Source: Bog-532 sp963833835 (lineage in GTDB: Bacteria; Actinomycetota; Actinomycetes; Streptosporangiales; Streptosporangiaceae). From it: a DNA stretch of 64,000 nucleotides. Shown piece after piece: positions 1 to 7,950 of the stretch. The notes beneath the pieces are model-generated. The model worked only from the letters and a program-made list of their open reading frames with translations. It ran no database searches and was not told the DNA's origin. The stretch is from positions 392,450 to 456,449 of the forward strand of contig CAWHZI010000001.1 in NCBI GenBank assembly GCA_963833835.1. Reading direction: 5' to 3'. The translations under genes were made by a program, and so were the position numbers. Within the stretch, counting starts at the first letter, position 1. Each line of letters opens with the position of its first letter.

Positions 1-449
1 TCCTGATCCTGGGCTTCCTGGCCGCCTACCGCGGCATCACGAAGTTCATCCTGGTGACGCTGATCGTGACCATCACCAGCGGCCTGGCCGTCTGGTTCTT
101 CCAGTCCAGCAGCGAGCTCACCGTGGGGGCCAGCGGGCTCATCTTCGGCTACTTCGGCTACGTGCTGGTGCGCGGCCTGTTCGACCGCAACCTGGTCGAC
201 GTGATCGTGGGCGTGCTGGCCGGCATCGCCTACGCCGGCATCCTGGCCGTCGCCATCCCCGGCACGCCCGGCATCAGCTGGATCGGCCACGCCGGCGGCC
301 TGGCCGGCGGCGTGCTGGCCGGCTGGGTGCTGCGGAGCCGGCGGCCTGCAAAGCCCCGAGCGCCTCAGGTGAAGACCGCTCCCGCTCCCACCCTCACCAG
401 CAGTCCTCGTGCCACGCTGCACAAGGAACTCGACGATATGGGGCTCTGA
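1..449 (+). CDS. rhomboid family intramembrane serine protease (3' part)
   Basis: The reading frame is already open at the first base, so the start lies outside the window. The translated part is hydrophobic, with several membrane helices. It carries the two rhomboid signatures: GASGLIFGYFGY with the catalytic serine of the GxSG motif, and WIGHAGGLAGG with the catalytic histidine in a later helix. Rhomboids cleave transmembrane substrates inside the bilayer. The C-terminal 30 residues are a polar, Pro/Lys-rich cytoplasmic tail. The stop TGA shares its A with the ATG of the next gene, so the two are probably translationally coupled. Confidence 0.9.
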   Translation, partial: LILGFLAAYRGITKFILVTLIVTITSGLAVWFFQSSSELTVGASGLIFGYFGYVLVRGLFDRNLVDVIVGVLAGIAYAGILAVAIPGTPGISWIGHAGGLAGGVLAGWVLRSRRPAKPRAPQVKTAPAPTLTSSPRATLHKELDDMGL

Positions 450-742
450 TGATCCGGCACACGGTCATGTTCACCTGGAAGCCCGAAGCCACCGACGCCC
501 AGAAGAAGCAGGTCGCCGAGGAGCTATCGCGGCTGCCCGGCGTGGTCCCGTCCATCCGCGCCTACGCCATGGGCACCGACATCGGCGTGAACGACGGCAA
601 CTGGGACTTCGCCGTCAGCGGTGACTTCGATGACGTCGACGGCTACACCGCCTACCGCGACGACCCCACGCACAAGGCCATCATCGCCGAGCACATCCGG
701 CCCATCATCGCCACCAGGGCCGCCGTCCAGTTCGAGTACTGA
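449..742 (+). CDS. Dabb (stress-responsive alpha/beta barrel) domain protein
   Basis: This is a 97-residue protein with the pattern of the Dabb family. It begins MIRHTVMFTWKPEA, has a central WDFAVSGDFDD strand, and ends with the usual HxxxxEHIRPII helix followed by a last strand. Dabb proteins form small dimeric ferredoxin-like barrels. Some act in stress responses or as small-molecule cyclases, but the substrate cannot be deduced here. The start overlaps the rhomboid stop by one base, so both probably come from one transcript. Confidence 0.85.
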   Translation: MIRHTVMFTWKPEATDAQKKQVAEELSRLPGVVPSIRAYAMGTDIGVNDGNWDFAVSGDFDDVDGYTAYRDDPTHKAIIAEHIRPIIATRAAVQFEY

Positions 743-767
743 GCCGCCCGGCGTGGCGCCGCAGACA

Positions 768-832
768 ACAAGCCCAATGGCGCCATCGACCTCGTTATAG
801 CAAGCCCTTTGGCGCCATCGAACACGTAGCAA
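768..832. repeat. 32-base tandem duplication
   Basis: Two adjacent imperfect copies, starting at about 769 and 801, share CAAGCCC, then TGGCGCCATCGA, then a CGT(T/A) block. GGCGCC at the centre of each copy is itself palindromic. Confidence 0.6.
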
Positions 833-841
833 CCCCCAGAA

Positions 842-1168
842 CACAGAGGCCCCCGAGGCGGCTGTGACGCCTGAGGCGCGGCGCGGCGGCGGCCAGGCAT
901 TCAGGAAGACTTTTCTGCAGATGCTGCCCAATAGCGTTCCCGAATCCGGAGCAGCCCTGCACTCCTGAGCATCACGGGGAGGTTGTGACTTCTGGGCTGG
1001 GCAGAGCAACCGCGCCCGCAAGCGCGGGCACCACAGATGCTCCCGTGACTGGCGTGACAGGGCAGGTGACGGCGCGGGAGGCTGGGTACGCCTTCCCGCA
1101 GTATTTGCGGAAAGGCGTACCCAGCCCGGAAAACCCCGCACTGCAGAGGCTCCCGGGGCGAGTGTGAC
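842..1168 (+). repeat. dispersed 27-base direct repeat, three copies
   Basis: Copies lie at 842-868, 1032-1058 and 1142-1168, all in the same orientation. Each reads approximately CACAGAGGCTCCCG, then a variable stretch, then GTGAC. The spacings are 190 and 110 bases, and the last two copies flank the long hairpin at 1081-1125. Confidence 0.55.
1081..1125. terminator. long hairpin, possible bidirectional terminator
   Basis: The arms GCTGGGTACGCCTTCCCGCA and TTGCGGAAAGGCGTACCCAGC pair over about 20 base pairs with one mismatch and a very short loop. No U-tract follows. It sits between convergent genes, so termination or RNA protection is plausible, but a mobile REP-type element is equally possible. 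Confidence 0.5.
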
Positions 1169-1258
1169 GTAAGGGGCGGGGCGCACCGCGTATACGGGTG
1201 GCGGCCCTGGCCCATCCCGGAGCCGGAAGCGCCCCCGCCGGAGGCAGCCCTACGCCGG

Positions 1259-3094
1259 CTAGAACGCCGCTTCCGGGATCTCCATGACGTCGAGCGTCGT
1301 GTCCTCGGTGATGCGGCGGTCGGCGGTCAGGCGCGGCAGCACCGTGGCGGCGAAGAAGCGGGCCGCCGCGAGCTTGCCGGTGTAGAAGTCGCGGTCCTTG
1401 GACGCGGTGGACAGGTCCAGCTCGTCCAGGCGGGCCAGGGCCACCTCGGCCTGGCGGCCCAGGAGCCAGCCGACCAGCAGGTCCCCCAGGGCCAGCAGGA
1501 GGCGGGTCGTGTTGAGCCCGACCTGGTAGATCGCCTGGGGCTGCTCGCCCAGCTGGCTCAGGAAACCCATCATGGCCGTGACCATGGCTTCGACATCATC
1601 GGCGCCCTGGGCCAGGGCGGCGCGCTCGGCCTTGAGGCGGCCGTTGCCGGCGTCCTTGGCCGCGAAGGTGCGGATCTCGGCCAGGATCGTGTTCAGGGAC
1701 GCACCGCCGTCGCGGACGATCTTGCGGAAGAACAGGTCCTGGCCCTGGATGCCGGTGGTGCCCTCGTACAGGCTGTCGATCTTGGCGTCCCGGATGTACT
1801 GCTCTATCGGGTAGTCCTGCAGGAAGCCCGAGCCGCCGAGGGTCTGCAGCGACAGCGTCAGCATCTCGTACGCCCGCTCGGAGCCGAGGCCCTTGACCAC
1901 CGGCAGCAGCAGGTCGTTCAGGGCCACCGCGGCCGGGTCGGGACCGCCCTCGGCCTCGGCCAGCTGCACGCTGTCCTGGATGCTGGCGTTGTACAGCACC
2001 AGGGCCCGCATGCCTTCGGCGTACGACTTCTGCAGCATCAGCATGCGGCGCACGTCCGGGTGGTGGGTGATCGTCACCCGGGGCGCGGTCTTGTCCAGCA
2101 TCTGGGTCAGGTCCGCGCCCTGGACCCGGTTCTTGGCGTACTCCAGCGCGTTCAGGTAGCCGGTGGACAGGGTGCCGATCGCCTTGACCCCGATGACCAT
2201 GCGGGCGTGCTCGATGATCTGGAACATCTGCCGGATGCCGTCGTGCACCCCGCCGACCAGCGTGCCGACCGCGGGCCGCTCGCCCCCGAACGTCATCTCG
2301 CACGTGGTCGAGGCCTTCAGGCCCATCTTGTGCTCAACGTTGGTGACCCGGGCGCCGTTGCGCTCGCCGAGCGAGCCGTCCTCGTTAACGAGAAACTTGG
2401 GCACCAGGAACATCGACAGGCCCTTGGTGCCGGGGCCCGCGCCCTCGGGGCGGGCCAGCACCAGGTGGAAGATGTTCTCGGTCATGTCCTGCTCACCACT
2501 GGTGATGAACCGCTTGACGCCCTCGATGTGCCAGGTGCCGTCGGGCTGCTCGACCGCCTTGGTCCGGCCGGCGCCCACGTCCGAACCGGCGTCCGGCTCG
2601 GTCAGCACCATGGTCGAGCCCCACTTGCGCTCGATGGCCTGCACCGCGAACTGCTTCTGCTCCGGGGTGCCGATGTTCCACAGCAGGTGGGCGAAGGCCG
2701 GTCCGCTGGAGTAGAACCAGACGGCCGGGTTGGACCCGAGGATCAGCTCGGCCACGGCCCAGTACAGCGAGCGCGGCGCGTGCGAGCCGCCGATCTCGGT
2801 GGGGAGGTCGAGGCGGTACCACTCCGCGTCCATGTAGGCCTTGAACGAGCGGCGGAACGAATCGGGGAGCTGCACCGAGCCGTCGGCCGGGTCGAACACG
2901 GGCGGGTTCCGGTCGGCGTCGATGAACGACTCGGCCAGCGGGCCGACGGCCAGCCGGTTGACCTCGTCCAGGATGCCCCGGGCCGTCTCCTCGTCGAACT
3001 CCCCGTACGGCTCGGCACCCATGATGTCCTGGCGGCGCAACACCTCGAACAGGTTGAACTCGATGTCGCGGAGGTTGCTCTTGTAGTGGCTCAT
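1259..3094 (-). CDS. acyl-CoA dehydrogenase (long, DmdC/FadE-like class)
   Basis: The product is 611 residues, the length of the long acyl-CoA dehydrogenases with an extra N-terminal helix region and a C-terminal helical domain. The start chosen is MSHYKSNLRDIEFNLFEVL, the typical N-terminus of this class, preceded by TTGAGG about nine bases upstream; a longer frame to 3154 is possible. LTEPDAGSDVGAG is the FAD/substrate-binding motif. YEGTTGIQGQDLFFRK contains the catalytic glutamate region. The enzyme oxidises an acyl-CoA to the 2-enoyl-CoA in the cytoplasm, passing electrons to ETF. The acyl specificity is unknown. A palindromic operator-like site lies upstream at 3147-3161. Confidence 0.92.
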   Translation of the reverse strand: MSHYKSNLRDIEFNLFEVLRRQDIMGAEPYGEFDEETARGILDEVNRLAVGPLAESFIDADRNPPVFDPADGSVQLPDSFRRSFKAYMDAEWYRLDLPTEIGGSHAPRSLYWAVAELILGSNPAVWFYSSGPAFAHLLWNIGTPEQKQFAVQAIERKWGSTMVLTEPDAGSDVGAGRTKAVEQPDGTWHIEGVKRFITSGEQDMTENIFHLVLARPEGAGPGTKGLSMFLVPKFLVNEDGSLGERNGARVTNVEHKMGLKASTTCEMTFGGERPAVGTLVGGVHDGIRQMFQIIEHARMVIGVKAIGTLSTGYLNALEYAKNRVQGADLTQMLDKTAPRVTITHHPDVRRMLMLQKSYAEGMRALVLYNASIQDSVQLAEAEGGPDPAAVALNDLLLPVVKGLGSERAYEMLTLSLQTLGGSGFLQDYPIEQYIRDAKIDSLYEGTTGIQGQDLFFRKIVRDGGASLNTILAEIRTFAAKDAGNGRLKAERAALAQGADDVEAMVTAMMGFLSQLGEQPQAIYQVGLNTTRLLLALGDLLVGWLLGRQAEVALARLDELDLSTASKDRDFYTGKLAAARFFAATVLPRLTADRRITEDTTLDVMEIPEAAF

Positions 3095-3146
3095 CCAAAC
3101 CTCAAGCGTGTCTCGTGCCTGCCCGGCCCCGGCGGCCAACGACAAG

Positions 3147-3161
3147 CTACTCACTAGTAAC
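3147..3161. promoter_or_regulatory. operator-like palindrome over the acyl-CoA dehydrogenase promoter
   Basis: CTACTCACTAGTAAC contains TACT-N4-AGTA and overlaps a TATAGT -10-like hexamer on the minus strand (3165-3160). It closely matches TTACTCGCCAGTAA at 14362-14375, upstream of a KstD-like flavoprotein. TTACT-N4-AGTAA sites are typical of TetR-type control of lipid catabolism in Actinobacteria. Confidence 0.5.
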
Positions 3162-3244
3162 TATAGCCGAGGCCAGCGGAAGCGGCCAGCCGGGGGCGGC
3201 GCGAATCCCCGGGCCGCCCGGGGCATGGCTACCCGCCAGCCGCG

Positions 3245-3310
3245 GTGAAACACCTGGCCGGCTGGGGTGAAACAGCTGGCCGGCTGGGAGAAACAGCTGG
3301 CCGGGCCGCC
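3245..3310 (+). repeat. three tandem 22-base repeats upstream of the LCP gene
   Basis: Units start at 3245, 3267 and 3289. Each contains GAAACAGCTGGCCGGCTGGG with few changes, the third diverging at its end. With two turns of helix per unit, they would place bound proteins on the same DNA face. A second direct repeat, CGGTACCCGAGAACCGG, occurs at 3361 and 3387, and the palindrome AGAACCGGTTCT lies at 3396-3407. Confidence 0.6.
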
Positions 3311-3423
3311 GGCGCTGCGACCGGGGATCGGCCTGCGGCTTGGGTACCCTGGCCCGGGGTCGGTACCCGAGAACCGGCCCCGGGGCCGGTACCCGAGAAC
3401 CGGTTCTGGTACCGGGGAGGGGC

Positions 3424-4653
3424 ATGAGCGACGGGCGTGATGACGGCCGGAGTTACACCCTCCGGCGCCGGCCGCCGCGACAGTACCTGCACTCGGAGCC
3501 GCAGGGCCGGCTGGCGGCCCGGGTCGCCACCAGCCGTCAGGCCCGGCGGCGCCGGCTCGGGCTGATGATCTGCGGCGCGCTGTCGGCCGTCGTGCTGATC
3601 ATCGCGGGCGGCGCCTGGGGGCTGACCGGGTACATCAACGACACCATCAAGCGGGTCAACGCCGGCACGTCCGACTCCGGGACCACCGGGCCGCTGAACA
3701 TCCTGGTCGCCGGGGTGGACCAGCGCACCGGGCTCACCCACCACCAGGAGGTCGTGCTGCACGTCGGCGACGACGTCAGCACGAACTCGGACACGCTGAT
3801 GCTCATGCACGTGTCGGCCGACCGGAGCCGGGTGACGGTGGTCAGCATCCCCCGCGACTCCTGGGTCAACATCCCCGGGCACGGGATGAGCAAGATCAAC
3901 GCCGCCTACGGCGACGGGGGCCCGAAGCTCATGGTGCAGACCGTCGAGCAGGCCACCGGGCTGACCGTCAACGATTACGTCGAGGTCAACTTCCTGGGCT
4001 TCGTCAAGGTGATCGACGCGCTCGGCGGGGTGAACATCTGCCTGCCCGAGCCGGTCGACGACCCCTACAGCGGGCTGCAGCTGTCCGCCGGGGTCCACCA
4101 CGTGGACGGCATCACCGCGCTGGCCTACGCCCGGGACCGGCATTCGTTCGCCTCCTCGGACCTGGCCCGCATCCAGGACCAGCAGAAGCTCATGTCGTCC
4201 GCGCTGACCTCGGCCATCCACTCCGGCCTGCTGGCCAACCCGGTGAAGCTGTCCAGCTTCATCAGCGCCGCGCTGTCCGCGCTGACCGTGGACAAGGGCC
4301 TGAACGTGTCCGCGCTGGCCGACCAGATGCGGGGCATCACCGGCCAGGACGTGCGGTTCACGACCGTCCCGCTGGCCAACGACAACTACCAGGCGCCGGA
4401 CGGCGAGGACGCGGTGCAGTGGAACCAGCAGGCGGCGGGCGCGCTGTTCACCAAGCTCCAGAACGACCAGGATCTGGCCCCGGCCACCCCGCAGGCCAAG
4501 GCCAGTTCTTCGTCGAGCCCATCCAGCGGGGCCAGCTCCGGCTCGACAGCAGCCGGCTCGACAGCAGCCGGCTCGGGATCGAGCGCGTCGCCGTCGGCGA
4601 CCGCGGGCAGCTCGGCCGCCGGTCAGACCGCGACCCAGGACGCCTGCGGCTGA
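3424..4653 (+). CDS. LCP-family (LytR-CpsA-Psr) cell-wall ligase
   Basis: The start is ATG at 3424 behind GGGGAGG. The 410-residue protein has a basic cytoplasmic N-terminus, one membrane helix (about residues 45-67) and an extracellular LCP domain. Recognisable LCP motifs are NILVAGVDQR, DTLMLMHVSADRSRVTVVS, IPRDSWVNIPGHGMSKINAAY and the later ALAYARDRH and DLARIQDQQ arginine motifs that bind the pyrophosphate lipid. LCP enzymes attach teichoic-acid-like or arabinogalactan polymers to peptidoglycan. The C-terminus is a Ser/Gly/Ala-rich tail with a 15-base internal repeat (near 4548-4578), which should be wall-spanning or disordered. Confidence 0.9.
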   Translation: MSDGRDDGRSYTLRRRPPRQYLHSEPQGRLAARVATSRQARRRRLGLMICGALSAVVLIIAGGAWGLTGYINDTIKRVNAGTSDSGTTGPLNILVAGVDQRTGLTHHQEVVLHVGDDVSTNSDTLMLMHVSADRSRVTVVSIPRDSWVNIPGHGMSKINAAYGDGGPKLMVQTVEQATGLTVNDYVEVNFLGFVKVIDALGGVNICLPEPVDDPYSGLQLSAGVHHVDGITALAYARDRHSFASSDLARIQDQQKLMSSALTSAIHSGLLANPVKLSSFISAALSALTVDKGLNVSALADQMRGITGQDVRFTTVPLANDNYQAPDGEDAVQWNQQAAGALFTKLQNDQDLAPATPQAKASSSSSPSSGASSGSTAAGSTAAGSGSSASPSATAGSSAAGQTATQDACG

Positions 4654-4722
4654 GCCGCCACCAGAGCCGTCACAGAGCCCGCGGACCGGCCGCCACCAGG
4701 GTTGCCACGTGAGCAATCACGC

Positions 4723-4743
4723 AACACGACCTGCTGTCGTGTT
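4723..4743 (+). terminator. hairpin after the LCP gene
   Basis: AACACGAC-CTGCT-GTCGTGTT forms an 8-bp perfect stem with a 5-base loop, followed by TCTCCGCTTTT. It lies 70 bases after the LCP stop and 48 bases before the next gene. Confidence 0.65.
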
Positions 4744-4778
4744 TCTCCGCTTTTAAGGCATGCCGGATCGCGCGCGAC

Positions 4779-4790
4779 TACGCTCACCCT
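4779..4790 (+). promoter_or_regulatory. -10 element of a leaderless gene
   Basis: TACGCT (4779-4784) ends six bases before the GTG at 4791. That is the spacing expected when transcription starts at the first base of the start codon. No convincing -35 was seen. Confidence 0.5.
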
Positions 4791-5741
4791 GTGGCCGATC
4801 TGCGGGAACCAGTAACCGGACTGCCTAAGCGGCAGCCGGCACCCTCCCATGACCCGGCGCCGTCGCGCGAGCCGAACGAGCAGCGTGAGCAGGCTCCCCG
4901 GACCCGTAACGCCCCCAGCGGGCCCGCCGGGTCGGCGGGCCGCCACCGGCGGCCGGTGCCGGACGGCCTGCCCCCGGAGGCGCCGGCCCTCGTGGTCGCC
5001 GTGGCCGGCCATCTCGGGACCCCCGACGTGGCCGCGGAGGTCACCTCGATCGTCCGGGTGGACAACCCCAGCGTGGACGTGCGCCTGGCCCGGGTCCGGG
5101 CCAACCCAGACGACCCGTCGGGACTGTCGGCCGTGCTCAACAGCGCCGCGGGTAACCGTCCCAAAGACCAGCCCGCCGCGATCGTGGTGCCGCTGCTGGC
5201 GCTGCCGTACCCGGCGGTGACCGACGCGATCCGGTACGACATCACCCAGAGCGGCGTCAACGCGCTGATCGCCGAGCCGTTCAACGTGAGCCTGAGCTTC
5301 GCCGAGGCGCTGCACATCCGGCTGGCCGACGCCGGGCTGGCCCGGGCCGACCGGGCGCGGATGTTCAGCCTCCCGACCTCGGCCGACGGCATCATCGTGG
5401 CCACCGCGGGCGGCAGCCACGCCGCCGCGGCCGCCACCCCGACCGCCGTGCTGCTGGCCGCCCGGCTGGCGCTGCCGGTGTTCGCGGCCGCGCTGGACGG
5501 CAGCCCGAGCATCGGTGAAGCCGCCGCCCAGCTGCGGCACATGGGCGTATACCGGATCGCGATCGCGCCCTGCATCATCGGCCCGGAGGCCCGTCCCGGC
5601 GACCTGGAGGCGGCCTGCGCCGCCATCGGCGCGGACTCCGCAGCTCCGCTGGGTGCGCACGACAGCGTGGCCAGGCTGCTGACCCTGGCCTACGGGCAGG
5701 CCCTGGAGCAGATCGAGGAAGCCTCCGCGCCCTCGTCCTGA
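4791..5741 (+). CDS. CbiX/SirB-type (sirohydrochlorin chelatase-like) protein
   Basis: The 316-residue protein starts with about 60 disordered Pro/Arg-rich residues. Two related alpha/beta halves follow: the first with ALVVAVAGHLG and IVVPLLALPY, the second with GIIVATAGGSHAAA and YRIAIAPCIIGP. Actinobacterial paralogues of the class II chelatases CbiX/SirB have this layout and often drop the metal-binding histidines. Here the first-half motif reads AGHLG rather than HGS, so metal insertion into sirohydrochlorin is uncertain. There is no Shine-Dalgarno sequence; the promoter -10 suggests a leaderless mRNA. Confidence 0.65.
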   Translation: MADLREPVTGLPKRQPAPSHDPAPSREPNEQREQAPRTRNAPSGPAGSAGRHRRPVPDGLPPEAPALVVAVAGHLGTPDVAAEVTSIVRVDNPSVDVRLARVRANPDDPSGLSAVLNSAAGNRPKDQPAAIVVPLLALPYPAVTDAIRYDITQSGVNALIAEPFNVSLSFAEALHIRLADAGLARADRARMFSLPTSADGIIVATAGGSHAAAAATPTAVLLAARLALPVFAAALDGSPSIGEAAAQLRHMGVYRIAIAPCIIGPEARPGDLEAACAAIGADSAAPLGAHDSVARLLTLAYGQALEQIEEASAPSS

Positions 5742-5750
5742 CCAGGATGG

Positions 5751-7592
5751 CTAGCGGATGGCGAATGCGAGGGTCCCGCCGATGCAGGCCAGGCCGATGA
5801 CGATCCAGGTCACGTAGTCGTTGACCACACCGCTCTGGAACCGGCGGATCGGATCGCCCAGCAGCAGGTCCGGTTCGGGCCCGCGGCGCACCAGCGGGAG
5901 ACGTTTGCGGTAGAGGGCCAGCCCGGCCAGGATCACGGCGCCCAGGGCCGAGCCGGCCCCGCTGAGCACGTCGGACAGGGTGATCCCGGTGCTCTCGGCC
6001 GGGTGCAGGGCGACCGGGTGGGCCACGGTCCGGCCGGACAGCACCACGGCGTTGTAGGCGGCCTGGTCCTGGAAGCGCACGGCCGCGTCCTGCACGGCCG
6101 AGCCGAGGTGCGGCAGCAGCCCGACCACGATGGCCGCGGCGACCAGGACGGCCGGCGGCACGATCATGGTCAGCGGGGTGCGCCCGCCGCTCTGATCGGT
6201 TTCGCTCTTCTCCTCCGAGGCCTGCGCGGCCATCAGCGGGTCCTCGGCGGGCGGGTCACCCAGCCCGTAGAACACCCCGCCCGCGACCCGCAGCACCGCC
6301 CCGCCGACCAGGATCGAGCAGGCGATCAGCACCCCCGCGACCCAGGCACCACCCTGGGCGGCGCCGGTGTCCTCGATCCAGCCCTTGCCCAGGTAGGTGG
6401 CGAACGGCGGCAGGTCGGCCAGGCCCAGCGCGGCCAGCGTGAACACCACGCCGGTGACCGGCAGCCGCCGCCCGCGGCCGTGCAGCCAGGTCTCGTTGAC
6501 CGAGCGGAGGCGGTGCAGGACGATCCCCACGCACAGGAACAGCGCGGCCTTGACCAGCCCGTGCCCGAGCACGTAGACGGCCGCGCCGGCCAGTCCGAGC
6601 GGAGTCAGCCAGGACAGCCCGGCCAGGAACATCCCCGCGTGGCTGATGGTGGAGAAGGCCAGCAGCCGCTTGATGTGCCGTTCCCGGAAGCAGAACAGCG
6701 CTCCGACCACGGCGGTCAGCAGGCCGAGGACCAGGAACAGGTGCGCGATCACGGTCCGGTGGCCCAGCCCGGCGCCGAACATGGACCAGTAGATCCGGGC
6801 GATCCCGTACAGCCCCAGCTCCACCATGACGCCGGAGAACAGCACGCACACCGGGGTGGGCGCGACCGCGTGCGCGTCGGCCAGCCAGAAGTGGAACGGC
6901 ACGATCGCGCTCTTGATCAGCAGCGCCATCAGGATCAGCACGAACGCCACCACGACCAGGCTGCTGGGGGTATTGCGGTGCCGGATCAGGTACTGGCCGA
7001 TCTGGGCCATGTTCAGCGCCCCGGTCCGCCCGTAGATGAGGCCGATGCCGGACAGCCACAGATAAGCGCCAATGCTGTTGGTGATGGCGAAGTTGAGCGC
7101 GCCCTGGATCGGGGCGCGTTCCTCCGGCCGGTAGGCGGTCAGCGCGTAGGCCGACACCCCCATCAGCTCGAACCACACGAACAGGTCGAAGATGTCCCCG
7201 GTCAGGCAGAAGCCGACCATGCCCGCCAGGAACGTCAGCATCATCGCGTGGAAGTAGCTCGCGACCCGCTCGAAGTAGCGCCAGGAGAAGATCATCGCCG
7301 CGGTCACCAGCAGCGCGGCCAGGCTGGCCAGCCCGGCGCTGAGCGGATCGACCGCGAAGTCGATGCCGATGGCGATGCCGTGCCGGGGCCGGAACCCGGC
7401 GAACCAGTACACCTGCGGGCTGTGCGCCGTCCGCGCCGTGATCACCACCAGCAGCACGGTGACGCAGACGGCCGCGGCGATGGCCACGGTGTCCAGCGCC
7501 CGCCGATGGGGCCGGAAGACCGGGGTGAGCGCGGACACCCCGGCCGCGCACAGCAGCGGGATGACGACGACCAGGGCCAGCAGCTGATCCAC
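5751..7592 (-). CDS. mnhD: cation/proton antiporter subunit D (MnhD/MbhH-like)
   Basis: The 613-residue polytopic membrane protein belongs to the proton-conducting transporter family shared by Mrp antiporters and complex I NuoL/M/N. Conserved stretches include DPLSAGLASLAALLVTAAMIF, LFVWFELMGVSAYALTAYR, LIKSAIVPFHFWLADAHAVAPTP and SVSALFSGV-like helices with the usual lysines. It has a hydrophilic insert near residues 445-465 and a C-terminal helix. It is the last gene of a seven-gene operon and the only large ion-translocating subunit found. The GTG start has GAGG about 11 bases upstream. Confidence 0.9.
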   Translation of the reverse strand: MDQLLALVVVIPLLCAAGVSALTPVFRPHRRALDTVAIAAAVCVTVLLVVITARTAHSPQVYWFAGFRPRHGIAIGIDFAVDPLSAGLASLAALLVTAAMIFSWRYFERVASYFHAMMLTFLAGMVGFCLTGDIFDLFVWFELMGVSAYALTAYRPEERAPIQGALNFAITNSIGAYLWLSGIGLIYGRTGALNMAQIGQYLIRHRNTPSSLVVVAFVLILMALLIKSAIVPFHFWLADAHAVAPTPVCVLFSGVMVELGLYGIARIYWSMFGAGLGHRTVIAHLFLVLGLLTAVVGALFCFRERHIKRLLAFSTISHAGMFLAGLSWLTPLGLAGAAVYVLGHGLVKAALFLCVGIVLHRLRSVNETWLHGRGRRLPVTGVVFTLAALGLADLPPFATYLGKGWIEDTGAAQGGAWVAGVLIACSILVGGAVLRVAGGVFYGLGDPPAEDPLMAAQASEEKSETDQSGGRTPLTMIVPPAVLVAAAIVVGLLPHLGSAVQDAAVRFQDQAAYNAVVLSGRTVAHPVALHPAESTGITLSDVLSGAGSALGAVILAGLALYRKRLPLVRRGPEPDLLLGDPIRRFQSGVVNDYVTWIVIGLACIGGTLAFAIR

Positions 7593-7605
7593 GGCGGTCG
7601 CGCCC

Positions 7606-7950
7606 TCAGCCCTTGAGGTCGGCGAGCTTTTGCGGGTCGAGGGTGCCGAACCGCTTATGGGCCTGGATGGCGAACGCCAGCAGCAGCGCGGTGACGGCCC
7701 CCTCGACCACGACGTCGGTCAGGGCCAGCGCCTGCACCACCGGGTCCACCGCGGGGGTGTGCACGGGCACGTCGTAGAAGTAGGGCGCGACCGCCCCGGT
7801 CACGTAGCCCACCCCCAGCAGCAGCACGTAGGTGGAGGACTGCACGACGATCAGGCAGACGATCTGATGGACCAGGTGCCGGCTGGTGACGACGCCGTAC
7901 AGGCCGACGGCCAGGATCCAGACCACGACCAGGAACGGGAAGATGTGCAC
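7606..7950 (-). CDS. mnhC: antiporter subunit C (MnhC, NuoK-like)
   Basis: The 114-residue protein has three membrane helices: MHIFPFLVVVWILAVGLYGV, a central IVVQSSTYVLLLGVGY and DVVVEGAVTALLLAFAIQAH. The last carries the acidic residue of the NuoK/MrpC family. It is a small membrane subunit that packs beside subunit D. Its start overlaps the stop of the upstream MnhB gene at 7950. Confidence 0.88.
   Translation of the reverse strand: MHIFPFLVVVWILAVGLYGVVTSRHLVHQIVCLIVVQSSTYVLLLGVGYVTGAVAPYFYDVPVHTPAVDPVVQALALTDVVVEGAVTALLLAFAIQAHKRFGTLDPQKLADLKG

Larger units (their letters stand above)
743..1258. other. repeat-rich intergenic region, no gene
   Basis: This gap of about 515 bases lies between the Dabb gene and the convergent acyl-CoA dehydrogenase. 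Open frames in it lack codon bias and family resemblance. It is filled with repeats: a 32-base tandem pair (768-832), a dispersed 27-base repeat in three copies (842, 1032, 1142) and a long hairpin (1081-1125). A smaller hairpin lies near 1010-1029 (GCGCCCGC-AA-GCGCGGGC). It may end transcription from both sides, or be a REP-like element array. Confidence 0.6.

Noticed and set aside
2060..3157. Long plus-strand frame (365 codons) across the acyl-CoA dehydrogenase
   Set aside because: It is the antisense of a clearly recognisable enzyme, is rich in His/Arg/Gly, and shows no family motif. High GC leaves such frames open by chance.
3245..3310. CRISPR-like array upstream of the LCP gene
   Set aside because: The 22-base units are contiguous without unique spacers, so this is a simple tandem repeat.
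6003..7616. Plus-strand frame of 537 codons opposite mnhD
   Set aside because: The composition is dominated by Gln/His/Arg/Asp-Gly runs, typical of antisense frames; the minus strand encodes a complete antiporter subunit.
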